Below are positions 7,151 to 13,610 of a stretch of DNA of 15,750 bases, piece after piece. Both the position numbers and the translations under genes were made by a program. Under the pieces are notes generated by a model that was given only the letters and a program-made list of their open reading frames with translations, ran no database searches and had not been told where the DNA came from. Numbering within the stretch: position 1 is the first letter of the stretch; the number at the start of each line of letters is the position of its first letter. The stretch is taken from positions 1-15,750 of the forward strand of contig JAQYVG010000044.1 in the NCBI GenBank assembly GCA_030145595.1, in the 5' to 3' direction. This stretch comes from Desulfobacterales bacterium (lineage in GTDB: Bacteria; Desulfobacterota; Desulfobacteria; Desulfobacterales; UBA11574).

Positions 7151-7247
7151 TTATCAATATCAATTTATCAATTCAATTCAATTATTAATTCAATTCAATT
7201 ATCAATCAATAATTCTTATCAATTCAATATCAATTTCTTATCAATTT
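7151..7247. repeat. 17-bp AT-rich tandem repeat upstream of the ATPase gene
   Basis: Three consecutive 17-bp units start at 7165 (TTATCAATTCAATTCAA), 7182 (one change, TTATTAATTCAATTCAA) and 7199 (TTATCAATCAATAATTC). They are preceded by a 14-bp partial unit at 7151 and followed by a 22-bp variant at 7216 and the start of another at 7238. All begin TTAT(C/T)AAT. The tract starts immediately before the ATPase ATG (7149, minus strand), so it covers its promoter and leader and ends about 70 bases before the lipid-kinase gene on the other side. Confidence 0.8.
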
Positions 7248-7315
7248 TAGTATAATTCAGAGTTTCTTCATTTTGTTTACGATCAATTGAGGATATAGTT
7301 TGACAGGATCCGAAA

Positions 7316-8182
7316 ATGCGCTATGCGATTATTACCAACCCTGCTTCCGGCAGGATGACCGTCGACCGGAAGCGCTCTGAGCTGGCTAAAGCCGCACAAA
7401 TTCTGGATGCCCAAATACACGGGCTGGATACCGGCTCAACTCAAGAGCTTGCTCAATGCGCTCAGGGGCTTGCCGCCCGTTACGACATACTTGTCGCTGC
7501 CGGTGGCGACGGAACCTTTTCCGACATTATCAATGCTGTCGATCCGGCGCAAACACCGGTTGCTTACCTCCCTCTGGGTACCGGCAACGCCATGCGATAC
7601 GCCCTTAAATACAAAGGTGACCTGATCGATATTGCCATGCGCATTAGAGACGGCCGGATCCATAATTACGACCTGATCAACTGTGATGATAAAAAGCGCG
7701 CTTTTACAGTATCAGTCGGTATCGAAGGTACGGTCATAAGGCTTCGAGACCGCTATGTCGCCCAAGGCGCCGTTGGGTTAAAACCTTATCTTAAGGCCGT
7801 CTTGAGATCGTACTTCAAAGAATACAAACACACCGATGCCAGGATTACCATAGATGGCGAGGTGTTCGCGATGAAGAATCTGCTGAGCCTGATGATAGTC
7901 AAACATCCCTACTATGGTTATGGTATGAACGTTGTTCCAGGAGCCCGGTTCCATGACGGTCGCATGCATATCTGCTGCCTCGATTCCGGGCTGTTTAAAT
8001 CTCTTCTTGGCGGGATAACCGCGTTCACTATCGGCAATCGTATCGGGCAATATTATACCGGCAGTCGGCTGACAGTAAAGTTGGACCGGCCTTTGGCCCT
8101 GCAATACAACGGTAATTCAGGTTGGGAAGCAGACGCTTTTACCTTTGAGGTTCTTCCCGGCGCATTGAAGATCAAACATTGA
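7316..8182 (+). CDS. Diacylglycerol-kinase-family lipid kinase (YegS/DgkB-like)
   Basis: A 288-residue cytoplasmic or membrane-associated protein with the DAGK catalytic domain. The N-terminal strand ends in TNPASGR (7-13), the nucleotide-binding motif is AAGGDGTFSD (61-70), and PLGTGNAMRYAL (86-97) follows. The C-terminal half is the beta-rich lipid-binding domain (GYGMNVVPGARFHDGRMHICCLDSG). The usual C-terminal DGE motif is altered here (QYNGNSGWEADAF), though the nearby W-E-A pattern is kept. The ATG follows ACAGGA by eight to nine bases. It likely phosphorylates diacylglycerol or a related lipid, but this superfamily includes sphingosine, NAD and polyprenol-type substrates, so the substrate is unassigned. 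Confidence 0.87.
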   Translation: MRYAIITNPASGRMTVDRKRSELAKAAQILDAQIHGLDTGSTQELAQCAQGLAARYDILVAAGGDGTFSDIINAVDPAQTPVAYLPLGTGNAMRYALKYKGDLIDIAMRIRDGRIHNYDLINCDDKKRAFTVSVGIEGTVIRLRDRYVAQGAVGLKPYLKAVLRSYFKEYKHTDARITIDGEVFAMKNLLSLMIVKHPYYGYGMNVVPGARFHDGRMHICCLDSGLFKSLLGGITAFTIGNRIGQYYTGSRLTVKLDRPLALQYNGNSGWEADAFTFEVLPGALKIKH

Positions 8183-8269
8183 GGTTATCAATCATTTTGA
8201 TTTGAAATTAAGTCAGCAACTTGAACAAAACCATAATTCTGAAACCTGCAGAGAAACACTCTTAAAAAA

Positions 8270-10321
8270 ATGAGTCGTTCATTTAAGTCTAATCTTGTTC
8301 TTCATAAAATCCTGCTCCTGGTGGTTTTTTTTGGTATTGTATTTTTGATCTATTCAAACACCCTTGAAAACCCGTTCATTTTCGATGATGATTTTAATAT
8401 TCAAAACAATTCTCATATTCGTTTACTCCGTCTGACATTCGGTGGTCTTAAACGTGCAGGGTTTGAAAGTCCGTCTTCAAATCGACCGGTTTCCAACATC
8501 AGCTTTGCCCTTAATTATTATTTTCACCAGTACAATCTTTTTGGATACCACCTGGTTAATATCCTGATTCATATTACAACAGGCATATTTCTCTATCTTT
8601 TCATAAAAATCAGCCTGAAGATATATCCGTTGAATTTTCTTGATCAACCTTTAAAATGGATTCCTTTTTTCGCAGCGTTAATCTGGCTGGTTCATCCGCT
8701 CCAAACACAAGCGGTTACGTATATCGTACAAAGGATGAGTAGCCTTGCAGCAATGTTTTATGTTTTGTCTTTTTTGCTATACGCCAAAGCTCGTCTTGAA
8801 GGGAAAAGGTGGGTAAAAGTTATGTTTTTTGCCGGTTGTACGACTTCCGGTATTCTGGCAATAGGCTCAAAGGAGACTGCTGTTACATTGCCTTTTTTTA
8901 TTTTTCTATATGAGTGGTATTTTTTACAGGATTTGGATAGGGCCTGGTTGAAGCGCCATTTATTTCATTTTGCAGCAGCATTGACATTTATCTTTTTTGT
9001 CTCATTTCTATTTCTGGGAGGACATCCTATAGAAAAAATTTTGTCCGGTTACGCCACCCGTGATTTTACGTTGATGCAAAGGGTTATGACCGAGTTTCGG
9101 GTGGTAATATTTTATGTCAGCCTGATACTCTTTCCGCATCCGTCTCGGATGAATCTGGATCACGATTTCCCACTCTCTTTTTCTTTGATTGATCCTGTAA
9201 GCACCCTCTTTTCCATGATTCTTATTGCAGGTGCAATCGGACTCGCCGTGTACCTGGCTAAAAAAGACCGTTTGATCAGTTTCTGTATCCTCTGGTTTTT
9301 AGGCAATCTGCTCATCGAATCTTCGATAATAGGCCTTGAAATTGCATTTGAACACCGCACATATCTGCCTTCTATGTTCGTGAATCTACTGCTGGTTATT
9401 CTGTTTTATCGATATGTGCGTCGTGCATGGTTAAGGGTTGTGATTCTGTGTCTGCTGGTAGGGGTATTTTCCGTTTGGACATATACAAGAAACAGCGTGT
9501 GGCAGAGTGGTGTCAGCCTTTGGCGGGATTGTGTTGAAAAATCTCCGCATAAGGCCCGATCTCACTTAAACTTTGGAAACGCTCTGGTAGACCAGGGTTT
9601 GGTAGACGACGCAATCACGCATTATATAGAAGCGTTGCATATACGGCCCGGTTATGTGAAAGCACACGACAATTTGGGCGTTGCATTAGAAAGTCAAGGC
9701 CGGATAGGTGAAGCAATCAACCATTATTTGGAAGCGCTTAGTATAAAGCCTGATAATGAGAGAGCACATAACAATCTCGGGAATGCGCTAGTAAAGCAAG
9801 GAGAGATAGATGAAGCGATCAATCATTATTTAAAAGCATTGCGCATAAAACCTGAATATGAAAAAGCCCACTATAAGCTAGGGGCCGCATTGGCAAAGCG
9901 CGGCAGGACAGATGAGGCCATCGACCATTACATCAAAGCGCTGCGTTTAAAGCCGGCAAATGCGAGAGCACACAATAATCTGGGGGTTGCTCTGGAAAAG
10001 AGGGGCCAGGTAGACGAAGCTATCGACCATTATTTAAAAGCACTGCGTTTAAAGCCTGATTTTGAAGAAGCACACAATAATCTAGGCCTTGCTCTTGAGA
10101 GGCAAGATCGGATCGATGAAGCCATTGACCATTATTTAAGAGCGCTGCGTTTAAAACCCGATTTTGAAGAAGCACACAACAATCTAGGAGTTGCGCTTTT
10201 TCGTAAAGGGAATATAGAAGGGGCTATTGAGCATTTTCAAAAAGCATTGCGGTTGAACCCTAAAAGTGTTCACGTTAAAAATAACCTGAACAGAGCATTA
10301 GGATTTGTGGGAAGCCCATAA
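8270..10321 (+). CDS. TMTC-like O-mannosyltransferase-type membrane protein with TPR repeats
   Basis: A 683-residue fusion. Residues about 13-420 form a GT-C-type membrane domain with roughly ten to twelve segments. The first outer loop has the acidic motif FDDDFNI (38-44), expected to bind the divalent metal and lipid-phosphate sugar; GYHLVNILIHI and HPLQTQAVTYIVQRMSS are family blocks. Residues about 428-672 are seven 34-residue tetratricopeptide repeats of the form HNNLGxALxxxGxxDEAIxHYxxALxxKP, plus a partial eighth. This architecture matches bacterial relatives of TMTC/PMT glycosyltransferases, so transfer of a sugar from a lipid carrier to an exported protein or glycan is likely. The start lacks a clear ribosome site. 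TPRs 5 and 6 are close at DNA level, suggesting recent repeat duplication. Substrate and sugar are unknown. Confidence 0.85.
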   Translation: MSRSFKSNLVLHKILLLVVFFGIVFLIYSNTLENPFIFDDDFNIQNNSHIRLLRLTFGGLKRAGFESPSSNRPVSNISFALNYYFHQYNLFGYHLVNILIHITTGIFLYLFIKISLKIYPLNFLDQPLKWIPFFAALIWLVHPLQTQAVTYIVQRMSSLAAMFYVLSFLLYAKARLEGKRWVKVMFFAGCTTSGILAIGSKETAVTLPFFIFLYEWYFLQDLDRAWLKRHLFHFAAALTFIFFVSFLFLGGHPIEKILSGYATRDFTLMQRVMTEFRVVIFYVSLILFPHPSRMNLDHDFPLSFSLIDPVSTLFSMILIAGAIGLAVYLAKKDRLISFCILWFLGNLLIESSIIGLEIAFEHRTYLPSMFVNLLLVILFYRYVRRAWLRVVILCLLVGVFSVWTYTRNSVWQSGVSLWRDCVEKSPHKARSHLNFGNALVDQGLVDDAITHYIEALHIRPGYVKAHDNLGVALESQGRIGEAINHYLEALSIKPDNERAHNNLGNALVKQGEIDEAINHYLKALRIKPEYEKAHYKLGAALAKRGRTDEAIDHYIKALRLKPANARAHNNLGVALEKRGQVDEAIDHYLKALRLKPDFEEAHNNLGLALERQDRIDEAIDHYLRALRLKPDFEEAHNNLGVALFRKGNIEGAIEHFQKALRLNPKSVHVKNNLNRALGFVGSP

Positions 10322-10393
10322 TGATGCCACATTAAACCCTAATGGAATCCCGGTGTTGTTATCGCCATGCAGATAAACAGGAGATACCCGATT

Positions 10394-11302
10394 ATGTCAC
10401 ATGGAGCTGATTCTGTTAAAAGTATATTTTTTGCTTTGGGCGCCAACTCGGCCATAGCCGTATCAAAGCTGGCTGCAGCTGCAATTACCGGCTCCGGTTC
10501 CATGATGGCTGAATCTGTGCATTCAATGGCGGACTGCGCTAACCAGCTGCTCTTGCTGCTGGGTATCAAGCACGCCAAACGCCCCCCGTCACCCGATTAT
10601 CCGCTGGGTTTCGGCAAGGCCATTTACTTCTGGTCCTTTATCGTCGCGTTGATGCTGTTCAGTATGGGTGGTTTGTATTCCATTTATGAAGGCATCCACA
10701 AATTGCATCATCCTCAACCGCTAAGCTACCCCTATGTGGCCGTGGGCGTATTGCTGTTTTCCATCATTGCAGAAAGTATCTCCATGTGGGGCTGCTTGCG
10801 GGAAGTCAACAAGGAACGGCGAGGCCGCAGTTTGATGCGATGGTTCCGGGAAACCCGGCAGAGCGAGCTGCTGGTTGTTTTCGGTGAAGATCTGGCGGCA
10901 CTTTTGGGTTTGAGCTTTGCACTGATCGCAGTTGTCCTCACCATGATAACCGGCAACCCCTTATATGATGCCGGGGGCAGTATTGTTATCGGGGCTCTGC
11001 TGCTTGTGATTGCATTAATGATTGGAATCGAAGTACAGGCCCTGTTGATCGGCCAGAGTGTCGAACCGGAACAGAGAGCTCAAATGCTCGAATTTTTGCA
11101 AAAGCGCGAGGAAATCGATCAGATCTTCAACCTGCTGACACTGCAACTGGGAAAGGACGTGATGGTGGCAATTAAGGCTAAAATGGCGGCCATGGACTCC
11201 GCCGAGGCCCTTGTAAAAGCAATCAATCGCTGTGAAGCAGATCTAAAACAGGCATTTCCTCAAGTATTATGGCTTTTTTTTGAACCCGATTTAGAGGATT
11301 AG
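10394..11302 (+). CDS. Cation diffusion facilitator (CDF) metal transporter
   Basis: A 302-residue inner-membrane protein with about six membrane segments and a short soluble C-terminal domain (from about 215) ending in WLFFEPD. The second segment carries the CDF motif AESVHSMADCANQ (39-51, with H43 and D47 as metal ligands). The equivalent site in the fifth segment reads FGEDLAALLG (163-172) instead of HxxxD, as in the ZnT9-like branch, so zinc export by proton exchange is possible but not certain. An in-frame ATG at 10367 exists, but the ATG at 10394 is preferred because AGGAG (10379-10383) stands ten bases before it. It follows the TPR protein gene by 72 bases. Confidence 0.88.
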   Translation: MSHGADSVKSIFFALGANSAIAVSKLAAAAITGSGSMMAESVHSMADCANQLLLLLGIKHAKRPPSPDYPLGFGKAIYFWSFIVALMLFSMGGLYSIYEGIHKLHHPQPLSYPYVAVGVLLFSIIAESISMWGCLREVNKERRGRSLMRWFRETRQSELLVVFGEDLAALLGLSFALIAVVLTMITGNPLYDAGGSIVIGALLLVIALMIGIEVQALLIGQSVEPEQRAQMLEFLQKREEIDQIFNLLTLQLGKDVMVAIKAKMAAMDSAEALVKAINRCEADLKQAFPQVLWLFFEPDLED

Positions 11303-11328
11303 TTCCCAATCCGGCCAAGCCGGAACCA

Positions 11329-11363
11329 GATTGACTATTGATGATTGTTGATTGATGATTTGT
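11329..11363 (+). repeat. Five-unit heptad array after the CDF gene
   Basis: Five consecutive 7-mers (GATTGAC, TATTGAT, GATTGTT, GATTGAT, GATTTGT) run from 11329 to 11363 just after a small TCCGGC/GCCGGA hairpin (11310-11324) that lacks a T tract. It has the same seven-base period as the arrays at 5101-5417 and 15681-15748 but another consensus. The gap around it (11303-11466) shows no gene. Confidence 0.65.
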
Positions 11364-11466
11364 GGAATCGCTTCGCTCTGTCATTTTTATTTGTCTGTCG
11401 CATAAATGATACGCAAATATGATGTGATTTGAATAAATAGGTACTAAATCAATAGTTTAAATAATA

Positions 11467-12452
11467 ATGTCGACAAATCTGCCTCCCGAGTATTTTGAAG
11501 CCGAAAGGCGATATCGTGCCGCTAAAACACCTGCGGAGAAAATAGCCTGTATCGAAGAACTGATCCGGATCGTTCCCAAGCACAAGGGCACGGACAAACT
11601 AAGGGCCGGTCTGCGCAAAAGACTCTCCAAGCAAAAAGCCATATCTCAGACCAAAAAAGGTACCGGCAAGCGAGAATCCGCCTTTAGTATCGACAAAGAA
11701 GGTGCGGGCCAGGTGGTTCTCGTAGGTCCTGTCAATGTTGGAAAATCTGCGTTAGTGGCGACGCTGACCAATGCAACCCCTGAAGTGGCCGGTTTTCCGC
11801 ACACTACCTGGAAACCGACTCCTGGAATGATGCTCATGGAAAACATTCAATTCCAGTTGATAGATACGCCGCCCCTGAACAGAGACTATATGGAGCCGGA
11901 ATTGCTTGATCTGATTCGAAGATCAGATCATATGCTTTTAATTGTAGATTTGCAGACGGATCCCGTTCAGCAGCTGGAAGACGCGGTTGCTTTACTGCAA
12001 GAACACCGGATCGTCTCCTTGCATCTGAAAGATCGGCACACCGAGCAACGAGGTCTGGTATTCATGCCGATGATAGTGCTGGCCAATAAAAATGACGATG
12101 AAAATTCAGATGAAAATTTTGAGATTTTCTGTGAGCTGCTTGAAGATGAGTGGCCTGTATCCCGGTTTCGGCAACTACCGGTCGCAACCTGGAACTCCTC
12201 AAGCAGACCATTTTCCAACAACTCGAAATTATTCGCGTTTACTCCAAAGCCCCCGGAAAAGAGCCCGACCTTTCACAACCTTTTGTATTAAAAAAGGGCA
12301 ATACTGTGCATGATTTTGCAGGCAAGGTCCACAAGGATTTCGTTCAGAAATTGAAAGTGGCCCGGGTTTGGGGTGAGGCCGTATACGACGGCCAGATGGT
12401 ACAGCGGGACCATGCGCTTCATGACGGCGATGTGGTGGAACTGCAGATCTAA
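11467..12452 (+). pseudogene. Obg/Drg-like TGS-domain GTPase, frameshifted
   Basis: Two adjacent frames together encode one GTPase. The first (from 11467) has a helical N-terminus (EYFEAERRYRAAKTPAEKIACIEELI), G1 GPVNVGKS (87-94), G3 DTPP (133-136) and G4 NKND (207-210). After LLEDEW its frame becomes nonsense and stops at 12289-12291. The frame entered at 12150 continues with CIPVSATTGRNLELL, the G5 motif, then a C-terminal TGS domain (VHDFAGKVHKDF to HDGDVVEL). Adding one base at about 12151-12155 (TGGCC to TGGGCC would give E-W-A-C-I) restores a 328-residue protein. The lesion removes G5 and TGS, so it is a pseudogene unless it is an assembly error. The stop lies inside the end of the adjacent mobile element. 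No clear ribosome site precedes the ATG. Confidence 0.85.
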
Positions 12453-12600
12453 CTAGTGTCCGTCCATAAATGGTCTTTTTGCCCAATCTCTGCGTTATGC
12501 TCAAAAAATAATCCTCGGAATAACAACTATATGCCTGTGGTTATTTTTTTCGCATGCCTTGATCTTGAACAAAAATCCTCATTTATGGATGGACACTAAC
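12452..12600 (+). mobile_element. Complete MITE-like element with imperfect terminal inverted repeats
   Basis: The left end AGTGTCCGTCCATAAATG (12455-12472) is inverted at the right end (12580-12597) with one change. With TA at 12450-12451 and 12601-12602 as target duplication the element is about 149 bp; an alternative reading is a 143-bp element (12455-12597) between AACT repeats. It encodes nothing, so it would need a transposase in trans; a TA duplication would suit an IS630/Tc1-type enzyme. It abuts the GTPase stop codon, and the second copy is at 1-77 in opposite orientation. Confidence 0.75.
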
Positions 12601-12686
12601 TACAATTTTTCGGGATAGAAACTCCGAAACGTTTATATTCGCTTGGTAAACGCCTCGCCTGCTTGCCACATTGTGGTATTTTTATC

Positions 12687-12715
12687 TTGACACGCAAAAT
12701 CTTTTAGCCTAATAC
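12687..12715 (+). promoter_or_regulatory. Sigma-70-type promoter of the small four-cysteine gene
   Basis: TTGACA (12687-12692), a 17-base spacer and TAATAC (12710-12715) make a near-consensus promoter. Transcription would begin near 12722, about 44 bases before the ATG at 12766, whose AGGAGTGAG ribosome site is also strong. Confidence 0.75.
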
Positions 12716-12765
12716 ACCATTCAACAAAATTTTACCTCAAGTATCAGCAGAACAGGAGTGAGTTA

Positions 12766-12966
12766 ATGATTTCTTCACCATGCACAAAATGTCACAGGAA
12801 AAATAAACCCAAATACGAATGCTCAAAAAACTGCGACAAATTAAATGCATTACAAAATTACCAGGTATCACAGATAAAAATTCATAATACTCCAGCCGTA
12901 GACTTCACCGAGGCAGGTAGATTTATTGTATACAGCAGAGGATTAAAATTTCAAACGGTCGATTAG
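12766..12966 (+). CDS. Small four-cysteine protein, probable metal-binding
   Basis: A 66-residue protein I cannot assign to a named family. Four cysteines cluster in the first third as CTKC (C6, C9) and CSKNC (C19, C23), in a basic stretch with the order C-x2-C-x9-C-x3-C, compatible with a zinc-knuckle or similar metal site. The rest is polar with no membrane segment. The case for a real gene is strong in spite of its size: a near-consensus promoter at 12687-12715, AGGAGTGAG ending seven bases before the ATG, and an intact frame. It stands alone between the mobile element and the redox operon, on the same strand. A structural or regulatory role is possible, but none is shown. Confidence 0.7.
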   Translation: MISSPCTKCHRKNKPKYECSKNCDKLNALQNYQVSQIKIHNTPAVDFTEAGRFIVYSRGLKFQTVD

Positions 12967-13093
12967 AGCATCGAGTCCGTCGTTTCACCAGACCTGCCAA
13001 ATTTTATCCCGCTAGGGGCTGCAATAAGCCCATTTCACAATAAGCGATCTCAAAATCCCATCTAATGCCCGAAAAAAAACGCTAATTTGCTGT

Positions 13094-13122
13094 TTGACAT
13101 TCGATACGATTCGTCATAATGC
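13094..13122 (+). promoter_or_regulatory. Sigma-70-type promoter of the redox operon
   Basis: TTGACA (13094-13099) and TAATGC (13117-13122) are separated by 17 bases, giving a start near 13129 and a leader of about 50 bases before mvhD. The spacer contains ATTCGATACGATTCGT, with a direct repeat of ATTCG and the near-palindrome ACGATTCGT, a possible operator. The ribosome site AAGGGAG (13159-13165) follows. Confidence 0.7.
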
Positions 13123-13177
13123 AACATTTTATAAAACCGCATGGAGATTTTATAACTTAAGGGAGAATCAATAATAA

Positions 13178-13609
13178 ATGACAGATTGGGAACCAAAAAT
13201 CATAGCCTTTTTGTGCAACTGGTGCAGTTATGGCGCCGCTGATCTTGCTGGCATCAACAGGATGGAATATGCGCCGAATATCCGGGTGATAAGAATCCCC
13301 TGCACCGGCAGAATGAGCCCCACGCTTGCTCTGGCCGCTATACGGGAGGGTGCTGACGGCGTCTGGGTATCCGGGTGACATCCCGGAGAATGTCATTACC
13401 TGGAAGGTAATTACTATTTTCGCCGGAAGTTTTTGTTGTTTCAAAACCTTATGGATTACATGGGTGTTGAGCGCAGTCGCATTCATTTTTCCTGGATATC
13501 TTCTTCCGAAGCGACCAAGTTCGTAGAGGTGGTCAAAGAGGTCACAGCCGCCGTTAAAGCTTTAGGGCCCAATCAGAACTTAAAAAAAACTATGGCCAAG
13601 GTTTCCTGA
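13178..13609 (+). CDS. mvhD: MvhD/FlxD-family electron-transfer subunit, selenoprotein (UGA = Sec67)
   Basis: MvhD proteins carry a [2Fe-2S] cluster and pass electrons from a hydrogenase, formate dehydrogenase or Flx module to heterodisulfide reductase HdrA. Residues 1-66 read as the family N-terminus (IIAFLCNWCSYGAADLAG, with C13, C16 and C42). The frame then meets TGA at 13376-13378 and continues without another stop as HPGECHYLEGNYYFRRKF, the normal continuation of the family, to TGA at 13607-13609. The UGA takes the place of the conserved cysteine in GCHPG-CHY, so selenocysteine at residue 67 of 143 is the best explanation. A SECIS-like hairpin follows at 13392-13414. Sec forms of this family (VhuD/FrhD) are known from methanogens and deltaproteobacteria. 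AAGGGAG precedes the ATG; the next gene starts one base after the stop. Confidence 0.92.
13392..13414 (+). promoter_or_regulatory. SECIS-like hairpin for selenocysteine insertion in mvhD
   Basis: ATTACC (13395-13400) pairs with GGTAAT (13406-13411) around the five-base loop TGGAA; two more pairs (G92-C14, T93-A13 in the last digits) form below a C-T mismatch. The loop lies 22-26 bases after the UGA and has guanines near its 5' side, as bacterial SECIS elements do. A second inverted repeat, TGACAT/ATGTCA (13376-13395), begins on the UGA itself and may form a lower stem. SelB binding is inferred. Confidence 0.75.
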
Positions 13610-13610
13610 T

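Noticed and set aside
12140..12160. Programmed ribosomal frameshift in the GTPase
   Set aside because: No slippery heptamer or downstream pseudoknot is evident, and GTPases of this group are not known to use frameshifting; a mutation or sequencing error is simpler.
12630..12652. CGTTTA/TAAACG inverted repeat downstream of the mobile element
   Set aside because: A six-base stem with an 11-base loop is within chance for this composition, and no context supports it.
13011..13031. Hairpin GGGCT/AGCCC as terminator of the small four-cysteine gene
   Set aside because: The stem is only five pairs and no T run follows.
13376..13378. Nonsense mutation making mvhD a pseudogene
   Set aside because: The stop is precisely TGA at a catalytic-type cysteine, a SECIS-like hairpin follows, and the downstream frame is intact and tightly coupled to the next gene.
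13326..13526. A 66-codon plus-strand frame overlapping the mvhD stop, possibly a separate gene
   Set aside because: It is out of frame with the conserved MvhD C-terminus; the in-frame reading through UGA gives family sequence, so this frame is a shadow.
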